64,000 bases of DNA from positions 248,001 to 312,000 of the forward strand of contig CAWDMX010000004.1 in NCBI GenBank assembly GCA_963803545.1. The letters run 5' to 3'. Positions 25,847 to 34,756 of the stretch are shown in pieces (within the stretch, counting starts at the first letter, position 1; every line of letters begins with the position of its first letter). This DNA is from Legionella_C sp963803545. Lineage in GTDB: Bacteria > Pseudomonadota > Gammaproteobacteria > Legionellales > Legionellaceae. The notes beneath the pieces were generated by a model, which was given only the letters and a program-made list of their open reading frames with translations, was not told where the DNA came from and did no database searches. Made by a program: the position numbers and the translations under genes.

Positions 25847-26835
25847 TCCGCCCATTACTGTTTTTATTTGACGCTGAAAAAGCGCACACTTTCACGCTGG
25901 CGCTGTTGTCCTACTTACCGAAATTTTTTTTTAAAACACCCGTCTCTAGGCAAAAAGTTCAAGCCTTTGGAATCGAGTTTCCGCATCCAGTAGGTCTCGC
26001 CGCAGGCCTTGATAAAAACGGCGACTATTTAACCGCTTTAAGTAAGTTAGGATTTTCATTTATCGAAGTGGGTACTATTACCCCAAAACCGCAACCAGGA
26101 AATCCTAAACCTCGCTTGTTTCGAATAGCTAAAAATAAGGCCATTATTAATAAGATGGGTTTTAACAACGACGGGGTTGCGGTATTAATCCATAATATTA
26201 AAAAGAGCAACTATACCGGTATCTTGGGGATTAATATTGGCAAAAATAAAGATACACCACTCGATCGTGCCCACGAAGATTATGTGTATTGTCTGCAAAA
26301 AGTCTACCCTTACGCATCCTATATAACTATCAATATCTCCTCACCGAACACGCCGGAATTACGGCAATTGCAACAAGCAAATTTTCTGGACGCATTATTA
26401 GCGGCCATCGTATACGAACAACAAAAACTAGCGCAGCGTTATCAGCGCTGGGTTCCATTAGTGCTGAAAATTTCACCGGATGAAAGCGAGGCAACCTTGC
26501 GACAAATTGCAGAAATAGTGCTTAAGTATAAAATTTCAGGAATTATTGCGACCAATACAACCAATGCAAGGCCTTCGTTATCGGCTTCATCCACAGCCCT
26601 GCCAACGGGAGGTTTAAGTGGTGCACCACTTTTGGCACAGGCAAGCTCGACGCTTAAATTTTTGAAACAAATTCTTGGGGATAAGGTTTGCTTAATTGGT
26701 GTTGGTGGTATTATCAGTGACGCTACAGGACAAGATAAATTGGATAATGGCGCAAAACTTATACAAGTGTACACGGGGTTAATTTATGAAGGGCCAAAAT
26801 TAGTAGGCGACTTGATACGAAACTTACGCTATTAA
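25834..26835 (+). CDS. pyrD: Dihydroorotate dehydrogenase (quinone), class 2
   Basis: A membrane-associated FMN enzyme of pyrimidine synthesis that oxidises dihydroorotate with quinone. The N-terminal YRLIRPLLFLFDAEKAHTF is the membrane-binding helix of class 2 enzymes and fixes the start at ATG 25834 rather than the upstream in-frame ATG at 25822. GLAAGLDKNGDY, NKMGFNNDG, YITINISSPNTP (with the catalytic Ser), KISPDE, TNTT and GVGGI are all present. It has 333 aa. It is translationally coupled to the upstream methyltransferase-like ORF. Confidence 0.95.
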   Translation: MYRLIRPLLFLFDAEKAHTFTLALLSYLPKFFFKTPVSRQKVQAFGIEFPHPVGLAAGLDKNGDYLTALSKLGFSFIEVGTITPKPQPGNPKPRLFRIAKNKAIINKMGFNNDGVAVLIHNIKKSNYTGILGINIGKNKDTPLDRAHEDYVYCLQKVYPYASYITINISSPNTPELRQLQQANFLDALLAAIVYEQQKLAQRYQRWVPLVLKISPDESEATLRQIAEIVLKYKISGIIATNTTNARPSLSASSTALPTGGLSGAPLLAQASSTLKFLKQILGDKVCLIGVGGIISDATGQDKLDNGAKLIQVYTGLIYEGPKLVGDLIRNLRY

Positions 26836-26927
26836 CAGCGTTACACCAGCAGATTTTATTTTTTTTGTTTGTTTCTTTTCGTTTGCAAAATATCAAAGTT
26901 GTTACTGTTTTGCAGGCACTACCAATT

Positions 26928-26956
26928 TTTACACGGGTAAAAGCAAATTGTATGTT
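26928..26956 (+). promoter_or_regulatory. Candidate promoter of msbA-lpxK
   Basis: TTTACA (26928-26933), a 17-base spacer and TATGTT (26951-26956) lie 40 bases before the msbA ATG. Confidence 0.45.
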
Positions 26957-26995
26957 ACAATTTGACCTATTTATTTACAGGGTAACTATTATTTT

Positions 26996-28765
26996 ATGTT
27001 AAATCATTCTGCTGGAAAAACACGCCAATTGTACTGGCGGCTACTAACCTATGTTAAGCCTTTTTGGACGATTTTACTGCTCGGGATTTTAGCAAATGTT
27101 TTTTATTCTGCGATAGATGCGGGTTTTACCTATTTAATGCGCCCCTTTCTCGATAAAAGCTTCATATCCATCGATGCGGAGTTCATCAAAAAAATTCCCC
27201 TGATCATTTTGATAGGAATAACACTGCGCGGCTTGATAAGTGCCGGCGCGAGTTACTGTATGACCTCGGTTGCGCGCTCAGTGGTTAAAGTTTTGCGGCA
27301 ATCGGTTTTCGCCCACATAATAAAACTTCCGGCAGATTATTATGACGAAGCTACATCTGGGCAATTGCTTTCTAAAATATTATACGATGTTGAACAAGTG
27401 GCTCAAGTTAGCGCCGATGCCTTAACCGATTTTATTCAAAATCTGTGTTTAGTTTTGGGCTTATTAACGGTAATGTTTGTAATTTGTTGGCAATTATCGC
27501 TTATGTTTATTTTGACGATCCCTTTTGTTGGTGTAATTGTTAACCTTACCAATAAACGAGTACGAAAAATATCGCATCGCGTCCAACGTACCATGGGTGA
27601 GGTTACCGAAATAGCAGCAGAGGTTATCGAAGGATATAAAGTAGTGCGTATTTTTGGTGGTGAAACTTATGAAACGCATAAGTTTAACAAAGCCACCGAG
27701 CAATCGCGATTAAACGATATGAAAGTTGCGGCGAGTAAAGTAATCAATGTGGCCGGTGTGCAATTTGTGATTGCAATTGGGATTGCTTTAATTGTGTTGG
27801 CGTCTATTAAGTTAACCAGCTCCATTACCATTACGCCGGGTTCTTTTTTAGCCATATTAGCCGCTATGATTCAGCTAATAAAACCAATTAAAACCTTAAC
27901 GACCTTAAACGCGTCGATTCAACGTGGCTTAGCTGGAGCGGAAAGTGTTTTTGCGTTGCTGGATAAACCAACCGAAAGCACAACCGGCCTTGCGGCACCA
28001 CAACGTGCAGCAGGTGCGATAGCTTTTCAAGCGGTTAATTACTGTTATCGGCAGGGCGCTCCAGTGCTTCAAGATATAAGCTTTACTATAGCGGCTGGTC
28101 AAACCGTGGCGCTGGTTGGTCATTCCGGTAGCGGGAAAAGCACACTTGCTAATTTGTTACCCCGATTTTATGAGTTAAGTGATGGGCAGATAACCTTAGA
28201 TAATGAACCCATTGCGAATTTATCTTTACAAGGTTTGCGTCAACAAATGGCCATTGTTAGTCAGAATGTTACTTTATTTAACGATACTCTCGCTAAAAAT
28301 ATTGCTTACGGAAATGAGAACGCCACTCGGGAGGAGATAGTGGCTGCTGCAAAACTTGCTTTTGCCGATGAATTTATTTCCCGTCTTCCCTTAGGATACG
28401 ACACCAAAGTTGGTGAAAATGGCGTACTTTTTTCAGGAGGGCAGCGTCAACGGTTAGCTATCGCGCGCGCAATTATTAAAAACGCCCCTATTTTGATCTT
28501 AGACGAGGCAACGTCCGCCTTAGACAGTGAGTCCGAACGTTCTATTCAGGCCGCTTTAGTTGAAGTTATGAAAAACAGAACGACCTTAGTTATAGCGCAC
28601 CGCTTATCCACCATTAAAAAGGCTCATAAAATTATTGTGTTGCACCAAGGACGAATTGTAGAGCAGGGTACGCACCAGCAATTAATTGCTAAAGAGGGAC
28701 ACTATTTGCAATTGTATAGAGCGCAACAGTTAGGGGCCGAAGTAGATGAGTTGGCTTTAGCTTAA
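26996..28765 (+). CDS. msbA: Lipid A export ABC transporter MsbA
   Basis: A homodimeric half-transporter that flips lipid A-core across the inner membrane. Its 589 aa comprise a six-helix transmembrane domain (about 20-310) and a nucleotide-binding domain: Walker A GHSGSGKS (about 375-382), Q-loop SQNVTLF, a signature with Phe in place of the first Leu (FSGGQRQR), Walker B ILILDEATSALD and H-loop IAHRLST. The lpxK gene overlaps its stop by one base, which supports MsbA over other ABC exporters. Confidence 0.95.
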   Translation: MLNHSAGKTRQLYWRLLTYVKPFWTILLLGILANVFYSAIDAGFTYLMRPFLDKSFISIDAEFIKKIPLIILIGITLRGLISAGASYCMTSVARSVVKVLRQSVFAHIIKLPADYYDEATSGQLLSKILYDVEQVAQVSADALTDFIQNLCLVLGLLTVMFVICWQLSLMFILTIPFVGVIVNLTNKRVRKISHRVQRTMGEVTEIAAEVIEGYKVVRIFGGETYETHKFNKATEQSRLNDMKVAASKVINVAGVQFVIAIGIALIVLASIKLTSSITITPGSFLAILAAMIQLIKPIKTLTTLNASIQRGLAGAESVFALLDKPTESTTGLAAPQRAAGAIAFQAVNYCYRQGAPVLQDISFTIAAGQTVALVGHSGSGKSTLANLLPRFYELSDGQITLDNEPIANLSLQGLRQQMAIVSQNVTLFNDTLAKNIAYGNENATREEIVAAAKLAFADEFISRLPLGYDTKVGENGVLFSGGQRQRLAIARAIIKNAPILILDEATSALDSESERSIQAALVEVMKNRTTLVIAHRLSTIKKAHKIIVLHQGRIVEQGTHQQLIAKEGHYLQLYRAQQLGAEVDELALA

Positions 28766-29796
28766 TGGATAGATTTTTAAATCAACTTTGGTATGGTAAA
28801 AAAAAAGGGGCGTGGCTCTTATGGCCTTTTGCATGGGTGTATCGGTTGGCTGTTTTCTGCCGCAAAAAATTTTTGCTTCGTGAGCAACAACATTTTTCAG
28901 TTCCGATAATTGTCGTTGGAAATATTAGCGTAGGTGGAGTAGGTAAAACACCGCTTGTAATTGAACTGGCCCAATTTTTTAAGCGTCGTAATCTGCGGGT
29001 TGGTATTGTGACCCGTGGTTACCGAAGCACCATTAATCACTATCCTTATCACGTTAAAATCGATGACGCGGTGTCTTTAGTAGGCGATGAACCGTTATTA
29101 CTAGCCCGTCGATCCGGCTGTCCAGTGATTATTGCACCAAAAAGAGCGCAGGCAGTACGCTGTTTAATTGAGCAGCACAAGGTTCAAATTATTATTAGCG
29201 ATGACGGTTTGCAGCATTACCGTATGGGGCGCAGCATTGAAATTGCGGTGGTGGATGGCATGCGCGGCTTGGGTAACCAGTTGTGCTTGCCGGCCGGCCC
29301 ATTGCGTGAACCGCCAAATCGTTTAGCGGAAGTTGATTTTATTGTAATTAATAACAGTACATTGAACACATCTAGACAGCCCGATTGTCGACAAAAGATT
29401 TCATTTATTGAAAACCATGCAAATGTATACGCAATGCACTTTCACGTTGGTGAAATAGCGCCTTTGCTTCCGGATTGCAAGCCCGTTTCTTTGGAGGCGC
29501 TCTCACATAATTGTGCGGCAATTGCGGGAATTGGTAACCCAGAACGATTTTTTAAAACCTTAACTGATTTAAATATAACGCATCGTCCCTACTGCTACCC
29601 AGACCATCATTGGTTTACCCCGTGCGATTTTGAAAAGCTTCGCGAAAAGTACGTGATTATGACTGAGAAAGATGCGGTTAAATGTTTTGATTTTGCTCCT
29701 AAAAACAGTTACTTTCTTCCAATTACCGCAAAAATTGATCCCGGGTTTTGGGATGTTTTTACAAGTCATCCCGTATTATTAAGGTATTTTAAATGA
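28765..29796 (+). CDS. lpxK: Tetraacyldisaccharide 4'-kinase
   Basis: The inner-membrane kinase that adds the 4'-phosphate to lipid A disaccharide. It has 343 aa with an N-terminal membrane-associating helix (LWPFAWVYRLAVF), the P-loop NISVGGVGKTP, VTRGYRS, GDEPLLLA, SDDGLQHYRM and DHHWFT, all characteristic of LpxK. Start and stop overlap both neighbours (TAATG with msbA, ATGA with the next gene), so three genes form one coupled unit. Confidence 0.97.
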   Translation: MDRFLNQLWYGKKKGAWLLWPFAWVYRLAVFCRKKFLLREQQHFSVPIIVVGNISVGGVGKTPLVIELAQFFKRRNLRVGIVTRGYRSTINHYPYHVKIDDAVSLVGDEPLLLARRSGCPVIIAPKRAQAVRCLIEQHKVQIIISDDGLQHYRMGRSIEIAVVDGMRGLGNQLCLPAGPLREPPNRLAEVDFIVINNSTLNTSRQPDCRQKISFIENHANVYAMHFHVGEIAPLLPDCKPVSLEALSHNCAAIAGIGNPERFFKTLTDLNITHRPYCYPDHHWFTPCDFEKLREKYVIMTEKDAVKCFDFAPKNSYFLPITAKIDPGFWDVFTSHPVLLRYFK

Positions 29797-30704
29797 AGCC
29801 TATTGTTCTATGCATTATAGTTGTTTTACTGTCGTTATCTTTTCAAAGCTACGCTAATGAATTGCCTGGCTCCCTAGAACTGAACTACTTGGACAGTTTA
29901 CATTCCGCACAATCCAAACAATTTGACTGGACCTTTTCAGGTATTGTGTCTAATGAAAATGATGAACACTACAGTTATTTTTTTCGGTTTAATCGTACTG
30001 AAAAAACAATTAAAGCGCAGGCTGTTTTAATTGATATGCAAAACAAAAACTTACTGTTTAATGAAGAAAATCAGGTGGAAGTTGACAATTCCGATGTGGC
30101 TCGTTGGCAAATTGGATCGCTATTTTTACGTTTTAACAGCATTACAAACTCTTGGATAATCGGTTTAAAAAATAAGAAAAAAGAAGGGTTTAATTTTAAA
30201 ATTGATAATTTAGGCACGTCTAATAAGCTGCCGGCTATAGCGCATTCATTGAGAAAAGATGTTCTTTTTCAAATTAACCAAACGGGATTACTCAATGGTC
30301 ATTTTAAACTAAATCAAAATGATAAAGAGCAATTTGTGACCAGTAAAAAAAGTTGGTTTCAACAGGTTTGGGTGAGTAAGCCCCAAAACGACCGTCACAA
30401 TGCGCATAATATCTTGTGTAGTTTTATCAATAATCAGGCGCTGTACTCTATAAATCTTCCTGAAGAGGATGCCTTGAGGGGTGCCTTAGCGGGATGGAGG
30501 GATGAGAGTGGGGCTGCTCAGTCTATTTCTCAGTTTATAACTACGGACGTTAAGGATAGCCGGTGGAATATTCATTTAGCAACACCTAAGCTTCAACTAT
30601 CGTTGCAAAATATTTTAGATAACTCTTCCAAAAATAAAGACGTGGTTGTTGGTATTACCCAGCAATTACCGGGTGTGTGCTGGATGAGCGAGCTCGTTAT
30701 CTAG
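29793..30704 (+). CDS. Exported protein of unknown function coupled to lpxK; possible AttH/CrtC-like fold
   Basis: A 303-aa protein with a signal peptide (residues 1-21, ending SYA) and no membrane segments after it, so it is periplasmic or exported. I do not recognise it firmly. A beta-rich layout with FDWTFSGIV near the N-terminus, YSYFFRFNR, SKKSWFQQVWVS mid-chain and WNIHLATPKLQLSL, ending in PGVCWMSELVI, faintly recalls the AttH/CrtC lipocalin-like family (W-x-F-x-G opening, 'SWMDHEW' type block). That is a weak inference. The ATGA overlap with lpxK implies a role linked to the outer membrane or lipid A. It faces the helicase-ankyrin gene tail to tail. Confidence 0.6.
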   Translation: MKPIVLCIIVVLLSLSFQSYANELPGSLELNYLDSLHSAQSKQFDWTFSGIVSNENDEHYSYFFRFNRTEKTIKAQAVLIDMQNKNLLFNEENQVEVDNSDVARWQIGSLFLRFNSITNSWIIGLKNKKKEGFNFKIDNLGTSNKLPAIAHSLRKDVLFQINQTGLLNGHFKLNQNDKEQFVTSKKSWFQQVWVSKPQNDRHNAHNILCSFINNQALYSINLPEEDALRGALAGWRDESGAAQSISQFITTDVKDSRWNIHLATPKLQLSLQNILDNSSKNKDVVVGITQQLPGVCWMSELVI

Positions 30705-30766
30705 CACGCCCATCACAACCGCAGTGCCGCCGTCTTAAGGTTGTATGCAATTTTTATTGAAATTCG

Positions 30767-33700
30767 TTACAGACTGGGTACACCGCTCTTGAGGGATTGA
30801 GTTCTTTCAGCAGGCCTTGTATTTTTTCCAAAGAAAATAGATTGTGAGCTTGTTAGGGTTGGAGAGAGTGGTTCTGATAAATCGTTCGTCTCTTCTTTTG
30901 TTGTTGCATAACCGTGGGTTGTCTCATCCTCATCATTGTGATACTGCTCGCCCAGGCCCCAGGTCGCAAAAATTTTCAATATGGAAATATTACCTCGATA
31001 AGCGGCTATACTAAAGGCGGTGCTTCCATCATGTAAGCGCTCGTCCAGTTTTACATTTAAGCGGCTCAATAGTTTCAATACGGGGAGGCTCCCATTTATA
31101 GTTGCAAAAAATAATATAGGTAACCCTTTTATTGTTAACGTATTAAAATCCACACCGCTTTCATATAGTCTCTTTAAAAACAGTGTATTATTACAAGCGA
31201 CTGCCATATAGGCCGGCGTGACTCCATGATTATTTGATTTTAAAAGATCTACCTCAAGCACCAGAAGTGTTTTAAACAGCTCTAGACTTTCGCTTTGGGC
31301 TGCGTAAATTGCTGGAGTAAACTCATTCATGTCTTGTTTATTTAAATCAATCCCTAGTTCTGCAAGTGTTTTTAATACCCTAATATCTTCATTGTTAGTG
31401 GCTACAGTCGCTGGAGTAAAGCCCCCTGCATTATAAGAATAAAAATTAGCTCCAAATTTATGAAGTAATTTCAGTAGCTCGGTATCGCTGCGTTCAACAG
31501 CCTCAAAAACTAGGGTGTTTCCACCTTTGTTAGGCGCGTCTAAATTACCTATCAAACGCAAAAATGTTTTAAATAATATAGGATTTAAAACGCCTAGCTC
31601 TACAAGCTGTGCTAATGGTTCGGTCTTAAAGTTTGAAAATGCGTTTAAAATAACTAAATTTTTAAGAGAGTTTTTCATATCGAAATTTTCAGCTATAAAA
31701 TGTTCACCGATAATATTCGTTATAATTGCGGATAGTTTCATGACGCTTTTTTTATGTTTCAGACTGATATGGTTACAAAGAACGTTGAGCTCAATTTTTT
31801 GTAGTGCAATAAGCGACGAGTTCGCCAGAGCTTTTATCAACTGCGGGTATTTCTTGCCGTTTCGAAAATAGGACGTTAAGGATTGCGTTTTTTTATTATC
31901 AGCATCTGAATACGGATGTAACCAGCAGCCAATAAAATTTTCCGTATTTTCTAAGATTTTAATTAGTACCCCTTCTAGGAATTCGGCATTGTAGGTTTTG
32001 GGGTAGAGGGCTAAGCGAATGAGCTGCAGTTCTTTAGTAGTAGGCTTATATCCTGCAACGCCAGGATTAATTTTTTGAGCGCGAGTATCGGCTTTACTTT
32101 TTCTCGTGGGCTTCCTCGATGGCGGCAAAAGTATGGGTGAATGACTTGGTGTTGGTGCAGGCTGTGCATTGCTTGCGCACACTATATTTGTAGTAATGGA
32201 TGGGGAATTTCTTTTTGTTATGAATGCTTCAAATTGTGTTGCTGTTCCATCTTTATTTACAACAGCCCCATAAAGTTGATAGGCGCGCTCGTGTTGTCCC
32301 GCATTCACATAGCGCATTATCAAGGCTTGCCAATCGGAAGGGGTCGCTTCCTGTACATCCCCAATAGTGCTTAACTCATCGCTTTTAATCAATTGTAATA
32401 AACTGTTCCTAGAATCCGCCTCTTGGAAAAGCACCAGCGTTTCTTCGGCGCGTGTGGTTGCGGTAATCCACCTATTTAATTCTGTAGCATGAACGGGGTC
32501 ACCGCTCCCTTTTTTAGCTCGGTTTTGGGGGCGTCTACCGGCGATGATAGTGGTTGATTGCAGCGTTCTCACCGCGACTTTCATTTTTTCACTGGAAAAA
32601 GGACGATAGAGAAGAACGGTTAAGAATTCTAATCCCTTGCTTTCTTCAGGCAGAAATACGCAATAAGATGGAAATAGACTACAGGCTTCTTTATAAAACT
32701 GTTCGGATGTTATTACTGCAAACCCTAAGCCTTGCGCTGCTTGTTTTTGCAGCCACTCCCAAGCTATTAATTGGTGTTTATCAATAACAAAAACATTCCC
32801 CATGCCATTGTGCGTTGCACTGGATACAATACTAGAGCTTTCGAAGGTGTCGGACTTTCCACCGGTTAGTCTGTATTTAGCTTCCACCAAATGATTAGCA
32901 ACGCTTGCAATTTTTTCAGGACAGCGATGGGAGAGGGGTAAAACAACGTGCTCAACACGGCCCCATGTCTTCTGAAGTAGTTGACTTAAAAAAGTGCGTG
33001 TAGATAGTCGGTCGTAAAGTTTTTGGTGGGGGTCCATACAAAAAACAATCGCGCCTTTTTTTGCCAAAAGAGCTAAGCCACGTAGTTGACCAGGAGAAAA
33101 ATCCTGCGCTTCATCCACAATAACTAAATCGTATTTTTCTATCGGCAACGGTAAGAAGTTTATTGCAGGATCAATCTGCTTATGACCCAACTCACGCTTG
33201 TAAGCTTCATAAAGGGCATAAAAAACCGCACGCTTGTCTTTAGGAATAGTTGATTGACGATTGCCTAAGGCTTTATAGTCATCCAAAGTATCACAGCCCG
33301 TACAAATACGGCATTCTTCGTACGCGTGCTCGGGGCTTACCCAAAGAGAGGGAGCTGTTCTCTTTTTAGTATCTTGAAGCCTCGGTGTTCGTTTATACTG
33401 ACTGTACCAAGCGTAAAAATAGCTCGCATCTACTATTACTACATCGTCTGCATCGTTTTCTTGCAGCATAATTTGATTGTAGGTGGCAAACTCGATTGGG
33501 TTGTCCGGGTGCGCAGCCTCCCAGTTTTTTTGTTGTTCATGAGCCAATAACCAAGATTGGGATAGATAGAGAAGTTTTTGCGGTGGGGCTTCTTTGCCCA
33601 CAACCAACTCCAGTGCCTTTTGCTCAGCGGTAATAATTGTGGTGACAATAGTTTTACCAGACCCGGGTTGGCCAATAATAATACTCGGTAAACACGATGC

Positions 33701-34183
33701 AATGGCTTTTTCCTGCTCCGAGCTTAATGCAACAATTGAATCGTTATGGAGGTAAACACCTCTAAAGTTCGCAGCACGCGTATTGACTTGGCGCAGATGC
33801 GTATCGTTCACAAGCTTTAACATGTCAGGGATTTCTTCTGCATCACTGATTGATTTCAGGAGATCCTGTTCGTTGTTTTCTAAAAATTTTTTTAAAACAC
33901 CGGGTTTTAAAAATCGGCTTTTTGCGTAGTCGTGAGTGGGTAACAGCTCCAAAACAATTAAATACCACAGGTTGTTTTTCTTTTCTCTGTAGATGGTAAG
34001 TAATAGCCGTTCAACTTTGTTTAAGCGGTAGCTTAAAATCTTAGGATGACCATTTAGCATTTCTAAATCCCGTGGATTGTAGGTTCCGTTCACGAGTTTC
34101 ATCACATTGGTTTCATGCGATTCTAAAGCCATTAAAATACTAGGGTCGCCGAGGGCGCCATTAAAGTAACGAATTGCTGTCAT
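30767..34183 (-). CDS. RelE-like / SF1 helicase / ankyrin-repeat fusion protein
   Basis: A 1138-aa multidomain protein. The start is ATG 34183, with AGCAGG upstream; a TTG 21 bases earlier is less likely. Residues about 40-105 (ILSYRLNKVERLLLTI, VLELLPTHDYAKSRFL) resemble a RelE/ParE toxin fold. An SF1 UvrD-like helicase follows: Walker A GQPGSGKT 171-178, Walker B LVIVDEAQDF 353-362, SHRCPEKI 418-425, KGLEFLTVLL 516-525 and ITATTRAEETLVL 573-585. A CxxCxxC knot is at 291-297. After a Pro/Ser-rich linker (about 655-705) and a helical region, five or six ankyrin repeats fill 887-1080, and a polar tail ends it. Possible roles are defence, RNA or DNA stress response, or a host-directed effector; none is proven. 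It stands alone with AT-rich flanks. Confidence 0.8.
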   Translation of the reverse strand: MTAIRYFNGALGDPSILMALESHETNVMKLVNGTYNPRDLEMLNGHPKILSYRLNKVERLLLTIYREKKNNLWYLIVLELLPTHDYAKSRFLKPGVLKKFLENNEQDLLKSISDAEEIPDMLKLVNDTHLRQVNTRAANFRGVYLHNDSIVALSSEQEKAIASCLPSIIIGQPGSGKTIVTTIITAEQKALELVVGKEAPPQKLLYLSQSWLLAHEQQKNWEAAHPDNPIEFATYNQIMLQENDADDVVIVDASYFYAWYSQYKRTPRLQDTKKRTAPSLWVSPEHAYEECRICTGCDTLDDYKALGNRQSTIPKDKRAVFYALYEAYKRELGHKQIDPAINFLPLPIEKYDLVIVDEAQDFSPGQLRGLALLAKKGAIVFCMDPHQKLYDRLSTRTFLSQLLQKTWGRVEHVVLPLSHRCPEKIASVANHLVEAKYRLTGGKSDTFESSSIVSSATHNGMGNVFVIDKHQLIAWEWLQKQAAQGLGFAVITSEQFYKEACSLFPSYCVFLPEESKGLEFLTVLLYRPFSSEKMKVAVRTLQSTTIIAGRRPQNRAKKGSGDPVHATELNRWITATTRAEETLVLFQEADSRNSLLQLIKSDELSTIGDVQEATPSDWQALIMRYVNAGQHERAYQLYGAVVNKDGTATQFEAFITKRNSPSITTNIVCASNAQPAPTPSHSPILLPPSRKPTRKSKADTRAQKINPGVAGYKPTTKELQLIRLALYPKTYNAEFLEGVLIKILENTENFIGCWLHPYSDADNKKTQSLTSYFRNGKKYPQLIKALANSSLIALQKIELNVLCNHISLKHKKSVMKLSAIITNIIGEHFIAENFDMKNSLKNLVILNAFSNFKTEPLAQLVELGVLNPILFKTFLRLIGNLDAPNKGGNTLVFEAVERSDTELLKLLHKFGANFYSYNAGGFTPATVATNNEDIRVLKTLAELGIDLNKQDMNEFTPAIYAAQSESLELFKTLLVLEVDLLKSNNHGVTPAYMAVACNNTLFLKRLYESGVDFNTLTIKGLPILFFATINGSLPVLKLLSRLNVKLDERLHDGSTAFSIAAYRGNISILKIFATWGLGEQYHNDEDETTHGYATTKEETNDLSEPLSPTLTSSQSIFFGKNTRPAERTQSLKSGVPSL

Positions 34184-34756
34184 AAAAAAACCTGCTTTAG
34201 TCAAATATGGTAAGTAATAGCGATTTAGAGTTAAGCGCTAATAATAAATTCAGGCAATTATGCAGTAACTGTATTCAGTTTGTGCGCGTGTAATCCGGTT
34301 TTTTCTTGTGTCACTACAAAATAGAACAAGTAGAAACACGAACTTTCAGCGTAGCGAATTTACGATAACGGTTGATAGTATCAATATCTATTATTTACAA
34401 ATATGTTTTAAAAGGTGTAGAAAGTATAAATATTGATCATTAAGGAATTATTAAATAAACAATTAAATGAGAAATTAAATTAATAATATTAAGCGCTTAA
34501 TTATTTATTAGTCAAAATGATTGGTTTTTTAATGAGTTACAAAGCGTGTTGATAAAATACATCCGCGCATTTTTTGAAAAATGAATGCTTGCTTACGGGA
34601 GAGCTATTAACATTTTGGCAATTAAACTCAGTTTAAATAGTGATTTAATAGAGGTGTAACGGGAAAATTTGATACCTGCATTTTACAGCACAATCAGCGC
34701 TCTATTGAAAAAAGTGCACCAATCATTGGTGCACGATTTGAGCGGTTTAAAAGACG
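34184..34756. other. AT-rich non-coding region upstream of the helicase-ankyrin gene
   Basis: About 570 bases with no credible gene on either strand. It holds the presumed leftward promoter of the fusion gene, a palindrome ATTAAGCGCTTAAT (34488-34501), a second copy of its TTAAGCGCT core at 34231-34239, a short CATTTTT/AAAAATG mirror near 34570-34590, and at its right end the terminator of the two-component operon. It is clearly more AT-rich than the neighbouring genes. Confidence 0.7.
34708..34734 (-). terminator. Terminator of the QseBC-like operon
   Basis: A perfect 10-bp inverted repeat (GTGCACCAAT / ATTGGTGCAC, 34714-34734) around one central base is followed on the reverse strand by six T (34708-34713). 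Confidence 0.88.
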
